DNA of 64,000 nucleotides, taken from contig SJOL01008523.1 of the NCBI GenBank assembly GCA_004794785.1, positions 124,001 to 188,000 of the forward strand. Reading direction: 5' to 3'. Under the pieces are notes generated by a model, which saw only the letters and a program-made list of their open reading frames with translations, made no database searches and was not told where the DNA came from. Below, piece by piece: positions 37,741-50,034 of the stretch; the first letter of the stretch is position 1; every line of letters starts with the position of its first letter. The position numbers and the translations under genes were made by a program. Origin of the DNA: Opisthorchis felineus (taxonomy: Eukaryota; Platyhelminthes; Trematoda; Opisthorchiida; Opisthorchiidae).

Positions 37741-38589
37741 ATCAACTTAATATATACTTCATCGTTTATCTGAACAAGTTTGTAAATGTCTGCCACATTC
37801 TGTCATTGAATCCATAGGCATTCATACCCAGTGCCTCTGCCTAAGGCAGAATCACGGAAAGCACTGAGTTCCTTGTCCGGGCTCAGTCACCGGTCACCCT
37901 CAGGTGACCCGTGTGTGTGCTCAGGTCATTTCTGGCTGCCGGATAGTGGCTGAAACCATCGTCAAAATTTCCCGTTTATTTCACTCCTTTAACGTCTGAC
38001 GAGTACCATCTGTGGTGGAGGAAATTTTAGCAACACGATTCTGCCCCTAATTTGTGTCCTTCCTTCAAATACTGGATTACAGTTAGGTAGCACTTACTCG
38101 AACTTTTCGAACTCTCCTGCAATTCGTTTGATGTTCTATTTTAAAAATAATAAATAATTTGATTTCAGTGGCAAACAACTGTCAGCGTGGTCTTTCATCA
38201 TATTTTCAACACCTGGTTTCCAAGAATTTTGGAATCCTTTAAACACTTCACCGCTATCATATTTTTCATGCTTAAATCCCTAAATCTCTTACTGAAATGG
38301 AAAAATTACTTGTGTTCTTATCCTGTGAGTTTCGCAATGCTGTCTTGAAACGATCAGAATTTATATAATATGCACACATCTATCTCTGACTTATTGTAAT
38401 CATCTAACGCTTAATAGCTTATCGTCCCGGTAAAGTACTTTTGGATGTTGAACTTCGCTTGTTTGTTTTGCCTTCGCATCCACCTGGCATAGGTATGAGT
38501 TTCTTGTTCGGACACGCTGCAACAAGCGTTCTGCTGGGCCACTTAGAGACAACTTAGATAGCTAGCGATTTTGAATGATCACCACAAAT
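37741..38589. other. Non-coding stretch
   Basis: No gene or shared repeat is recognised between the degenerate fragment and fold-back element 2. Confidence 0.45.
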
Positions 38590-38600
38590 CTACTCGCGTT
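38590..38600 (+). repeat. Left target-site duplication of fold-back element 2
   Basis: CTACTCGCGTT is repeated exactly at 39109-39119. Confidence 0.8.
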
Positions 38601-39108
38601 ATACGTAATGGACTACTCATAGGGTTGCCGAAATTTTTTCGAAAGCCCTCGTTGGGGCTCATCAGGTAGACGCAGTCTCCGAGTTTCCGGCCTGGTGCAG
38701 AACATTCAGTTGCCTGGAAACATCATAAATGAGAGATTCAGCTGGGTTCTCGGTGAGTCTCTCGCAAAACCAAATTTGTTTTCAAATGAGTGTATTTCGC
38801 TAATTCCGAGCAATTTGGTTTCGAATATCGAACATAAGGTTGACGAAAACTCGGGGACTGGGCCTACCTGATGAACCCCAAGAAGGGCGAAACCGGTCGT
38901 GGGCTGTCGAAGAATTTTCAGCAACCTTATGAGTAGTGTATTACGTATATACATGTATCGCGATATCTCGAATATCGTACCAACTAAAACATGAGACGGC
39001 CTAATGCAGCACATTCAGTTGCCTGAAAACATCCCAAACGAGAGATTCAGCTGGGTTCCAGATGATTCTCTCGCAAAACCAAATTCGGTCGCAAATCAGT
39101 GTATTTCG
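38601..39108. mobile_element. Fold-back hammerhead retroelement 2 with tandem unit
   Basis: The 508-bp insertion starts with a short antisense piece (38601 to about 38690) and continues with about 1.35 sense units on the plus strand. CATTCAGTTGCC recurs at 38703 and 39012, giving a unit of 309 nt. The flanking 11-bp direct repeat is exact. The sense part ends GTGTATTTCG, the same terminus (GTGTATTTGTC) used by the other two fold-back insertions. The antisense piece holds a second ribozyme that has lost its GAAA box and stem III (38641-38672). The tandem repeat shows that the reverse-transcribed RNA had at least two joined units or was a circle. Confidence 0.85.
38862..38904 (+). ncRNA. Hammerhead ribozyme, one stem II change
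   Basis: The arrangement is the same as in the copy at 20166: stem I GCCTAC with GTGGGC, CTGATGA at 38868-38874, loop CAAGAA, GAAA, the ACCGGT palindrome, and cleavage after C38898. The base after CTGATGA is A (38875) instead of G, which breaks the stem II pair next to the core (A opposite C). All invariant core bases remain, so weak activity is possible. Confidence 0.82.
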
Positions 39109-39119
39109 CTACTCGCGTT
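39109..39119 (+). repeat. Right target-site duplication of fold-back element 2
   Basis: Exact copy of the 11-base sequence at 38590-38600. Confidence 0.8.
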
Positions 39120-40510
39120 TTGTTTATGAAATTATGAGCGTGCGACGCGATGGCGTGACGGTTGCCTTATACGCTCTATGTAATGGTATCATTTTTATGC
39201 GGAATTTGAAGTGACCGGCAAGCAAACAGTTTTCTTGTTTTCTTGGAACAAAAGGAATACAAGAAAATCGAACCTATCATATAACCTTCCTTATATCCTG
39301 GTACCAAAGGCCTCAAAGAGGGATTTTTACTTTTGCCTAATTACCGATTATGGTTATAAATGCCGTAGAAAGACATCCATACTATCAAAAAAGCACATAG
39401 ATGGCCTGTATGGAATCCATCTTTGAGTCTATGATGCACACCATATTGATGAAGTGTTATCCTGTTCACCCTGCTTTCGTATGAAAATCACATCGACATG
39501 CACTCATGTGCACTCACTGTAAAGCAAAATCCGCCACTGACTGAGTGGTAACTGCCATTGAATGAAGCTGTATCTAGCAGATGGAAGACGACTCAGAAAA
39601 ACAAAGAAGGCGTGAGCTGTTTTGTCAGCTTGGAGATTTATTACTGTATATCCCTAAGGCAATTCACGTACAGCACCCAGGAGAACTAATTTGGTTGGCT
39701 TCTGGGTATATAGTAAAAACCAAAGCTTTTCCAAAACATTATCCCTGACATTTTCAGCTTGGGCGAAACTCGCGCGGCTCCATTGTCCAAGAACATGTTA
39801 CTGTGAACACTTTAGGTGGCTTGGAATAATGAACGCGTCCAACTCTGCTAAGAATTCGGACTAGTGGGGTGTAGCCGGAGGTCTAATCATATCGTAAAAT
39901 TCACAACTCCATTTGGTTTAATTGGTTGATTAAAAGTGGTAACTAAGCTTCCCTCTACGAATCTTTGATTTTGGTGTAATTAAAGTCTACATGGCTCGTA
40001 ACAAGGCGTAATCTGAACCGCATCACAAGAGATTCGCCTTCTTCACCTTATTAACAGATGGATATTGCTATCAATAAATGCTTGTCAGTCATTAGACTGT
40101 GCATCATTTATACTCTTCTGTGTGTTATGCTTGCTAATGGCGTTAGGTAATTCACCAAATTAACAAGGAACCAAACACGGTAGTCTATATAACAGCTGAG
40201 GACAAATTCCTTTACGCCATACAAAAAATTAAAACACACAGACGAGACATATCAGCGAACGCCGGTCGCCGTTTTTTACACCTCCACATTTCCGCAAATT
40301 CTGACAGCTAAGGGTCCCTCATAAGGAAGATATCTCTATTCCTCGAGCTTTTTACATGGGCAATCTTGGTTTCCCAGTAGGTCATTGCATGGTCTCTAGG
40401 AAAGTCATGTTCAAACTTCTACGTTTTAAGTTATTAACTACACTCAGACCTCTCAAATTTGGCACCGTTTGGGGCACCAGTTCGTCAAGTGTACTAGTTT
40501 TGTTTCCGGA
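39120..40510. other. Non-coding stretch
   Basis: No supported gene. The plus-strand frame at 39211-39426 (71 codons, lysine-rich) has no domain and no clear splice sites. Confidence 0.4.
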
Positions 40511-40738
40511 TCATATCAGGTAGTTTCCCAAGGAAACTTGTACCGTAGCATGAAAGTCGTCAAATTCTGATAACAAACCTCGCAGTAAGATTCCTGTGCT
40601 GTAGGAGTCAAACGTATTGCAGTAATTTTGGATGTCTTGACAGGCTTGAGTTTGTTGCTGTTCTGCTGCTGTGGTTCCAAATAGGTCTCTTCCGTTTTTA
40701 GCTGCTTTTAATGGAGTATGCAGCGTTATGTCCGTCAT
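40511..40738 (-). CDS. Candidate coding segment, downstream part
   Basis: The ATG-initiated frame gives 75 residues beginning MTDITLHTPLKAAKNGRDLF, followed by a glutamine-rich polar stretch and an amphipathic end containing LLRGLLSEFDDFHATV. The composition is protein-like, with acidic and basic residues spread evenly. A donor-like ACG|GTACAAG near its end (about 40546) would cut it before the stop. No family is recognised. It lies just downstream, on the same strand, of a second protein-like frame in another phase. A joining intron with matching phase could not be found, so they may be two exons or an old frameshifted gene. Confidence 0.22.
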   Translation of the reverse strand: MTDITLHTPLKAAKNGRDLFGTTAAEQQQTQACQDIQNYCNTFDSYSTGILLRGLLSEFDDFHATVQVSLGNYLI

Positions 40739-40790
40739 TCTTAGCTGTATACTCCAAATAGGCTCTAATTAGGTCGTTATCAAAGCGTCT

Positions 40791-40973
40791 CTACCGCATT
40801 CTCAAGCCTAAAAAAGATTGAAGATCGCTAAACCAAAGTTCTAGCACCATCTGTTTATCCATCATGGTGTTCCTTTTTTGGCGAATTTTTATAACGCTAC
40901 AAATGGAGGGCTTGGTTGGGGCATTTTTATTTTCGGCTATGGAATACTGATGTAAGCTCCTAAGTTCTACCAA
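40791..40973 (-). CDS. Candidate coding segment, upstream part
   Basis: This 60-codon frame is preceded by a T-rich stretch and an AG at about 40969 that could be an acceptor. It ends near AATGCG|GTAGAG, a possible donor. Its second half (KQMVLELWFSDLQSFLGLRM) would form an amphipathic helix, and the middle is basic. No family is recognised. It is offset by one base from the frame of the neighbouring segment at 40511-40738. Confidence 0.2.
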   Translation of the reverse strand: MVELRSLHQYSIAENKNAPTKPSICSVIKIRQKRNTMMDKQMVLELWFSDLQSFLGLRMR

Positions 40974-43900
40974 TTAAGAAATGCTTTCCAAGGATAAAAA
41001 CGACAAACTAACGTGGAATAAATGTTCATTCGACAAGTATCCACGTTAAATTTACCGTCATCCTTGGAGCAGAGCAAGCTGACAACTGCGAATTAATTTA
41101 GTTCGATTTCAAAAAGCGTCCTTTCCAGATTCAAGTTATTGTATCTCTAGCAGTTCCTGTTTAATCTTAAAACGTCACGTTTTATTTTGGCTGGTGCTTG
41201 GTTTTGTTATTCTGCATCCATTTTCTTGAGGAAAAACTGCCGTGGAAGAATGTTGTAAAATCCAGTGCTCTTCTGTAATTGACTGAAAACCCAACTCACC
41301 CCGATCGAGCCTTGATTGCAGAAGTTGGGACTATTTTTCTGCTACAAATCCCGAGAAACCACATAGCTTTTCAGCAGTAGCCGGCTTTGTTTGGACCGCT
41401 TTGTAATTTTCTTTATTATGACCCCTTTCATAAAATCTCATTTTATTAGATTTTTTATTATAATGGAAGCTAACCTAACGATAGCTCTACATTAATGGAC
41501 AGCATGGTCTTCAATCGTCAAAACGGCGTTCTTAACAAGGACTTTTATCGGTTGGCTCATAAAAGACTGATGCACACTCGAATGCTGATGGCGTTAAAAG
41601 GAATCCGATAGCTACCAGAAGTAAATGCCTTTAGTAGTTGAGAGAGAGATGATGATGAGATGATATACATTTTGGGGTATCGTGTCGTCCTTTTGGTTTA
41701 CCTTACAATTTATCACACTCTGAACTGTCGTCGTAAAGATGTAGATGTGCCTAATTTATGACGTCCCTGCCGTAAGTACCCAGCCGATGATGCCTGTTTC
41801 TGCTTGTCTCTCAAATGACTAGACACCTATGAACACGGACAAATCCTGGAAAAAATTGTTCGAGTCAATATGAGGCAACCTGTATTCCGTGCGATGCCTC
41901 AGCTAGTAAATAACGGCGATGCGGCCCCAGTAGGCTGACTTGACTCATTTGCGTGCTGTGCTAATTTGGTCGAATGGCAACACGTTTACCACCAACACAG
42001 TCTTGTTCTATTAGCTTCTGTTAGGTGCCTAAGCAACAAAGGCATGGATACACAATGTCCAAAGTCAACAAGTACTACTGATCCTGAATGCTTCCAGGGC
42101 CATTCAGCCTAGTGTTTATTTTGACATTGGCTTGGTGTCGCAAGTCGCTTAGCATCGAGAACTGGCACTGCTGGGTGCGACACAACACGAGGTGAAATCA
42201 TCCTTGTTAGTGCTCCACTGGGTTGCGTGGGTTTTTAGCGTCAAACAAGTCTCACACCCCGTCATCTTTATTGACATGCTTGGAAATAAAGACCGATTGC
42301 AAAGCCTTTGGTGCAGAAAGATTTCTGTATAGCATCTGGGATTATTGGGCTTTCTGTGGTGCAGCTGTGCCTATCGTGTTTGTTCCTTCATTTCTATCCT
42401 GATTTTCCTAGGTGCTAAGTCTACCACCGCCACGGACAGAAAGTTACTGGTGCATTTACTGGCAAGCTAATCTTTGTTCCACATCACATCCCTTTGCACG
42501 TTGTGGCCCAAATGGAACAGAGAATGTACAAACTATTTTAGAACGCGCTTATGATAGCTTTTGACGCATGTGATGATAAGTCAAAAAGGGACCGGTGTAC
42601 TAGTTAAGTGTAGTTCCGTTTTAATGAAGCAGATCACGCTTACAATTTCCTAGTGTTTTTGGCAATTGAACATTTCGAAAATTATAAGTAACAGCCCGAA
42701 TGTGTTGTTTTTCTACAGCCGGTTGCATCTAGGCGGCAGGGTCCACCGATTCGTATCCCATTTTGAGAAAACTAATACTTTGACGCTCCATTTTACACGC
42801 CGCTGTGCTTGTAACTGTCATGTACTCCGAATAAAATGCATAAACGCGTGTCTCTAAAACGTCGGCTTACAATAACGACTGTGGTTCTGTGGGACGAAAT
42901 GTGGATTGCCAGTGTTGATGGAGCAACAGACACCAAAAATCTCTTATGCTAAATGTGGAGGCTGAATAATCCAGGTTAGTTTGCTTTGTTTTTGTGATCA
43001 GTTTTGGATCCATTTAAACTCATGGCGACTTAACTCAAACAAGTGTTATTTTTTCCAGAAGCCCTAAATCAGATAGAAGCCGTTAAAAGGAGCTTAAAGC
43101 CAATCAAGAGATTGTCGTTTTAAAAAACTTTGGAAAAAAACGCCTGTGAATTCAACGACTGGGTGCATTTGGCTTTTAGCCCAAGGTATATCAGACCCGG
43201 TAGGTAGATTAGAAGTATTCGTGGATATTAAGGTAGCCAAAGAAGGAAGGGATTTGGATCTTTTTCAGGTAATAGGCTAAATCAGTATTATATGCCAGCT
43301 GCTACATTCTGTTCGATAACGTCGAAGATGGGTAAAAACTCCAGTAGTAAATGTTTTGAGAGTATATCAAATGGAAGCAGTAGTTGTGTACGTTATACAG
43401 CTGCCTGGTCAATCATTCCAGCCATTCTATACTTCTCTCCAAAATATGGTCATCGCTTTAACAGGTTTCCAAATATTTGACAGATGATACCTGTGGCATC
43501 TGAGACATGCCTGTCAGCAGGTATATGCTGAAACGATATGCTGGTTCATTGGTCTCCTTCTTCGTTGCAGTTTTTCAGTCAATGTCCGAGTGACTACAGT
43601 AGCTGTAGTTCAATAGTGACTGTAAAGGTTGACAGGAACGTATGTCTACGGGGCATATTCCGAGGCCAAAGAGAAGCTTGAATGCATTCATATATGCTGT
43701 CCAAAGGGCGCAATCAAGACGATTTTTAAAGTTGTGGATTATCAAATCGTTTAGCTCCCATCTTGGACCTTAGTGCTACTAACGAGGAATGGGGATCATT
43801 TTAAGACGGGTTCATGCTAAAATACCGCAAATTAGCTCAAGGTAATCCTGCAACAAGAATAAAAGAAGCACAGCATATCATTGAATGACTGACCGAACCT

Positions 43901-46900
43901 ATAACTGAAGGTTGTGTTTGGATTATAGATAAAAAAACTTCTCTCTTTCTGTAATCGGTTCTCGAAGCCTCTCCGAGGTGGATTCACAAGCATACAATCA
44001 CCCCGGACGGTTCGGGTGATATACTGGCATTCACTTATTCGTACCCTAGGGAATTTATACATAGTCACTAGTCCTAATGCCTGGATTACATCGCATTCAA
44101 ACCTGAGGTGTCAATATCGGTGTAATGGTGTATACTACTGATGAGCATGCAAGTAGTCTAATGTTTAATGAACAGCTTCACGCCGAAGCCGATGGAAGGT
44201 GAAGGTTACTACGAAAAACATGGAACCACTTTGCAGTGTTAGTTTGCTATTGTTTAAACAACGAACATTCGGGAAAGTTTAAGAAGGTGCGTGAGAATCT
44301 TCATTTTTCAAAACTATGCAGATAAGGTGCCTACTTTGTCTAATGGCTTGTAACCGCTTAGTTTGTGTTTGCTAATGAACGAATTCGCAGCGAAGGACTT
44401 TCTCTCTGTTGATGGTAATACAACGGTGTGTGATTGTTCGTAGTCAATTTTATCGGCGTGCTTAAGAGCGTTCTTTCTACCAAACTGGCTCTGCGGACAT
44501 TGGTAATCTTCCAACAAACTATGTGTACACTTTACCTAGGTAATTAGACTGTGGTCGTGAAATCCTCTCACACTATCTATCGCACTAAAATCGGCTAAGA
44601 TAGATGAAGTTTATGGAGACAGTTTTTTGTTGCATAATAATGATATTATCAGGTATGGTATTATCAGACCGTTATACCGTGAATTTCATACAACCCACAC
44701 ACTTAGATCCTTAAGAGCTTTCTTAATTTTTAATGAAACATGCACAAATGCGAAATGCACAGAACTAATCATGGACATATTTGTAAGCGTTTCACTGATT
44801 GTGAGTAACAACCACGTTCTTCTCACTTTTGGCAACATAAGGTTCGTCCTTTTCAGCAGTGTGTGGCTTCTTGAAACGTTCGACTCTTTAAGTGTTTTCC
44901 AACTAAGATGAGGAACCCACCCTACCACAGTCATTGCCTGTATTCGGGCTGCAGTGAGGTCAGTGTGGTTCATTTACATGGGCTGACGGATGGCCGTTGT
45001 GCTCCCGAAAACAGATCAAAAGGGCTCATTTCACTCCAGGCAAATCCCTAGCAATACAAACCACGGGTTTACTTTAGGCTACAAACAGCATTGTTCACCG
45101 CTCTTTGAACGGCTCACTGGATGTTCGAAAGTGCTGGTTAGTGATTGGTGTACTATGTGACCAGCTCTATGAGAGGTGGAGCTTTTGTTTGAAACCACCG
45201 ATTGTTTTAGACTGCAGCATAGACTAAAACGCCTGGGTGCTGTTGTGTTTCTCGCCCGCAGCGAAAAGTTCTGCTGACTGGCTGAAGGACGGTTCCTCAA
45301 CTATGCACTACTACCGACCGGAAGTGTCGCAGGTTCTACGCTGACTGCTGACGATTTTGCGCACCACTACTAAAGCCGAGTATTTGACCGTTTGCTGGTC
45401 CAAGCTGAAACTTTCACCCAGCAGTAACACACCATAGAAATTCTGGTGGTCCCCCCTGTTGTCCAATGACTGTGGAACTAAATTATATGCAATCGTAATA
45501 GAAAGAAGCAGCTGGGTCCAAATATGCAGAATATACTATAATTGCGATTGAAAATGTATGTAGGCGAACAAAAGACAAAATTCAGGTTCCAGATATCAAC
45601 TATATGGACCGATTTGAACTAAAATAAAATAGCACTGTAGCCACTGGTGAGGGCACCAGAAAGATTACGTTATTTCAAGGTTCTAAAGAGCATTATATGG
45701 TATGTCGTTCCTTTTCAGTAAAATATATTCCAATGTAATACTTAAGCATCCCGGAGTCTTGGTTGAGCCGTGCAACCTGGTCGCTCCTGAATACTTGTTT
45801 TGTTTTTCTGAATAGCCGTTGGTCATCGCGAATCGTCTGTAGAAGCGCAAGTCTTGGACTTGAAATTTAAACCGAATGTTGGAAGAAACGTGATCAGATC
45901 GAAAACATCTCAGCCATCCGGATGCAGCTGACGTTGGGCCGCATGCGCATCCACCTGAACACCGCGCACCTGATGTAAACCTGAGGGAATAGGACCAGAG
46001 TGGAAACAGGAAGAAGGTGGGGGAGGTGAGTTGTTTAGCTGCAGCGATTAAGGTTTGTTCACGGTTGATCAGCTGATTTCCATTCATTCAGAAAAACATT
46101 GTAAATCGTAAACAAAAACACCATTAGGTGCAGATGACTGGGGGCTTTGTAGAGTTTGCAAGCCGTTGGTTCGTATATGATAATTTGGCGTGTGCTAGTA
46201 AAACAGTGATAGCAGTTTCAATTCGCAGGTCAGATGTCTGGCGGTCAAATACCGGCGCGGGTAAGGTTTTGCACTTCTGACGAGTGCTAATAGGCAGAAA
46301 TCAAGCCCAATGCTTCCCGCCTTTGGTGTGGAATACTCAGAGTAATTATGCTGGGACAGGAGATTGGAGCGGGAGCAGTATAAGTGCAAAAAAAACAACG
46401 TTTACACTATTTTCAAGCTAATACTGGTTGAGGCCGTGTGTGCATGTTTTTTCTTCCGAGGACGCCGGATGACTGCACTAGACTGTCACCCTGCCAGACT
46501 ACTGCAATACTTGGGGTCAGGCCTCTTTTTCTGAAGTGCCTGATCAGATGATTATGTTTGAGGCGACCGACTCGGTTGTAAATAATCAACTGGTCGGTTC
46601 AGCCGGTTATGCAAAGAACTTAAATGATTTGAGTATTCGATACACCCCTAACAACAACTCAGTCCTTAATGGTCACTGTTTCAGAAGCAGTCACTACAGA
46701 GGTGGGGTCACTCTACAGGAGCTTGTGGGGTGAATATGTGCTAAACAAGCATAGCCCATGCTATCGTAGCAGCCATATATGGTCGAAACATTTATCACTG
46801 TAACTATTTACCACGTGTTTTTTCGAATATTCGCATGCGAGAAAAGTCGGAATCTTAAAATTACTTCAATTAACTGTGGATCGCTGACTGTCGACCTTTA

Positions 46901-47663
46901 TACTAGAACCAGAACTTTAGCAAACTATGATAATAAGAGAACCGACGCACGATTTCTAACTTGAATTTTTATTCATTTTTTTACTGTCATTGAGAAGATG
47001 GTGGAGAAATTGAGCGACCGACGAAACTCGCTACTAAGGCACCATCTCTGGTCTTTCACGACTCAAGATTAACGCGTTATTTGTCTGTGGAGGTGAACAC
47101 TTGTTTGCAAACTGAAGACGCGTGAACATGGAACCCTAAAGATTCCCTCACTTGTAATATTCCCCAGCCGAAAGTGCTACACCTGGACTGCCCATCCGAT
47201 GAATCCCAAAACGGTGACACTGGCAGTAGGCTGCCGGCGGTTTTACAAATCTGACAAACACTATCTTAGTAACTTCACCGACAGAGGTCGGTAAGGAAAC
47301 ATCTGAAGAGTAAACGAGCAGCCAGCGTTGCTTGTGCCGCATTAATTTCTTTGGTGATTTCATACAAGGTATTCACTATTGTTCGTGTAAGCAACAAGAT
47401 TTGTTCGCGTCCTTTATTCGCAGGGCCTGAACTTTCGTGAGTGCGTTTGGATGCAGAAAGGTGCGTTTCTACTTCAACGAGGATCATTCCTTAAACGATC
47501 GCAAACTGAAGTATTAGTTCAGTAATTTTCTGCTTATACTGATACCTCGCAGCTTTGCTTCTGTTATGTTTCATGCACTGGCTGACGAATGCTTTGATCG
47601 TGCCATCTGTGTAGAGGTTCATCAAATTTAAATGCACTTTGACGCAACCATGAACTGCAAAAC
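40974..47663. other. Non-coding stretch
   Basis: Nearly 7 kb with no supported gene. The minus-strand frames at 44686-44973 and 45683-46087 are open but show no domain, and their splice signals are weak. A CTGATGAG at 44136 has no partner GAAA box and is not a ribozyme. Confidence 0.4.
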
Positions 47664-47676
47664 AAAAATTACTCTC
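47664..47676 (+). repeat. Left target-site duplication of fold-back element 3
   Basis: AAAAATTACTCTC is repeated exactly at 47942-47954. Confidence 0.82.
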
Positions 47677-47941
47677 ATGAAGGAAACTACTCACAAGGTT
47701 GCTGAAAACTCTTCGACAGCCCACTACCGGTTTCGCCCTTCTTGGGGCTCATCAGGTAGGCGCAGTCCCCGAGTTTCGGTCAACCTTATGTTCTACTTGA
47801 AACTAAATTGCACGAAATTAGCGAAATACACTCACTCAGCACATTCAGTTGCCTGGAAACATCACAAACGAGAGATTCAGCTGGGTTCCAGGTGAGTCTC
47901 CCGTGAAAACCAACTTGATTTGCAAATGAGTGTATTTGTCG
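47677..47941. mobile_element. Fold-back hammerhead retroelement 3
   Basis: The 265-bp insertion begins ATGAAGGAAACTACTC, the reverse complement of the right end of element 1. It runs as antisense of the unit to about 47835, then switches to the sense strand (from CAGCACATTCAG) and ends GAGTGTATTTGTCG. An exact 13-bp direct repeat flanks it. The inner junction lies in a short shared CTCA/CAGCA region, which suggests template joining at microhomology. It is shorter than the other two because both arms stop within one unit. The 87-codon plus-strand frame that crosses the left end is not a gene. Confidence 0.87.
47719..47761 (-). ncRNA. Type I hammerhead ribozyme, cleavage base A
   Basis: The minus strand has GCCTAC, CTGATGA, GCCC-CAAGAA-GGGC, GAAA, ACCGGT, then A at the cleavage position (complement of T47725), then GTGGGC. 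All core bases and all stems match the copies at 19821 and 20166. The cleavage base must be any base but G, so A is allowed but is usually slower than C. Confidence 0.87.
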
Positions 47942-47954
47942 AAAAATTACTCTC
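47942..47954 (+). repeat. Right target-site duplication of fold-back element 3
   Basis: Exact copy of the 13-base sequence at 47664-47676. Confidence 0.82.
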
Positions 47955-50034
47955 TTTCAGGTGAAAAGTTTAACTGGGGTTTGTTGCAATCTACTTGCTT
48001 TGGCTAGAAACAAAAATATGCCTGAAAATCCTAATCATGCATTCGTTGGAGAAAAACGACTACACATATTGTTGATCTCCCTCACAAAAACAAGAGGTAA
48101 TGATTGCGTCGTTTTTGTCTGAGAATAATGCGACCATTTTGTGGACCGATGATAGACTTCAGTTTGTTTCTGAATGCTGTTAGAGTAGGACGTACTCAGT
48201 AGAAATTGTGTCCATCAAAGGGATGTTTTCTCTTGAAGACTGTTCTTGGGGTTGTTACTGTTATGCTCACTGAAATTTGCTTTTTTGATACTATTGCGCA
48301 TACTGGTGGTGATATCCAAATATGGCGATTCAAAGATCCACACTTTTCAATTTAACAAGAAATAGTTTGTGCTCTGTAGTGTTGAAAAATCAGAATGACC
48401 AGCATGCACCCCAGATCTCAATTCAACTGTGTATCGGTGAGTCATACAAGACTCAACTCTGCATCTCACATACTAAGTTGGCTACCCTTGGAAAAGAGGT
48501 AGCTTCCATCCACTTACTACTATAAAGGCTAAATTAAAGGTTATAATTGGAAACGACTGGAGCAGATTTTTCTAACATTTCTGGAGAGAAAAGCAATTTG
48601 GGGTGGCCCAAGTACATCAACACCAATATTTTCCCACTTACCTGCATGAGCTATCTCCATGATCATTATCAGCTCCTACCTGATCGCGAGTAATTCAGCC
48701 AACAACAAAAACCGGGTTTAGTAACTTATTACGATAGTGTGAGTACGGGTCAGGTAGGCCAAAAGGCCTCTCCAGAAAAGAAGCTAAATGCTCCTTTCTC
48801 GGTAGTAGCCGGCTTATAGTAGGATTGTCCTGATAATCTGTCAGTGTTCACCGAAAATTGTATCTAGAAAGCACAAATCTGAACCTCTTAGTAAGTTCTG
48901 CACAGTACTCCTATCTATACGAGATACATATCATCCAGTCTCGCTGCGGTTGGGTAAAATATTTTCACAACTAACTGATAAACGACTGTCGCCGTTTGTT
49001 TCAGGATTTATGGCCTGTCTTTGGAGGGTGTTATTCAAGCGCAGAGTTTCTAGGAGACGGTTAGTGTTAGGAAGTTTACACAAAAAGCACAAAGAAGAAT
49101 GGTGCTTGCGTTCGAAATAAAACTATCACCGTTGAATATCATTTCAGCGAGAACCCACTATTTACTTTATGTTTCATGAAGCGAATTTCGCTAAAAATGG
49201 AAATTTTCCTGACACATCACGTTGACAATTTATGTACTGGCACGAAGATTTCTCTTTTCAACGCTAAATCAACGTAAATGGATCATATTACAACAAATTA
49301 CTCACAAACGTTGTGCTAATACACTGAAGACAGTTGCGTAATGAAACCCATTCATCACTTTTAAGCATTCGCTTTAGAAAAATAGAATTAAACGTACACG
49401 GGTGTGTCACATTCCTTACAATGTTCTTATTTTCACTAACGCACGAAGCTGGCTTATTCAGATATCTACTCCAGCCATTTTTGAGTCCCAGTTAGAGCAC
49501 GACAAAATCCAAAACCCTGTGCTTACCTGCTAAACACTTGAAAGAACCCGGTAGATTTCTTCACCTAATCGCTTTCCTATATAACAATTTTAATCAAGTG
49601 ATAGAGAAAAGACCGGCCACTTTGTTCGCACAAACTTCCCCCGTTTACTTTCTACAAACGTAAAGGATTGTACACTTGAAGTTTTCAATCAACTATAGAA
49701 AACATTAAGATCTGAAGTTTGTTTTCCGCAAGGGTTTCCAACGTTCGTGTTCACTTAACTGAAGTTTGAAGTGCCCATTCTGATTTCATCGGTCCCAGTT
49801 GTCCCCTTTCTTCTTGACCCAATTACAGGCAGCAACGTTCAAATAAGTTTTGTTATTCTCTAAAACGCTGAGCAATAAAATGGCGAAAATAAAAAATTGC
49901 GTGAAGTGACAAGTTCGTCGAACTGACTGCTTAACACATGTCTGTGTCTTAGTTTATAAACTGCGAAAGACTTATGAGGACAACAGCAGAGTTTTCTTGT
50001 TTTGCGCACGTCACTAGTACCCTGGACTAACAGC
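47955..50034. other. Non-coding stretch
   Basis: No supported gene or repeat. Open frames are short. Confidence 0.45.

Noticed and set aside
38641..38672. Second ribozyme in fold-back element 2
   Set aside because: A deletion removes GAAA, stem III and the cleavage site, so it is recorded only as a decayed remnant.
44130..44155. CTGATGAG, a possible hammerhead core
   Set aside because: No GAAA box or pairing partners follow. The flanking bases form only a short ordinary hairpin.
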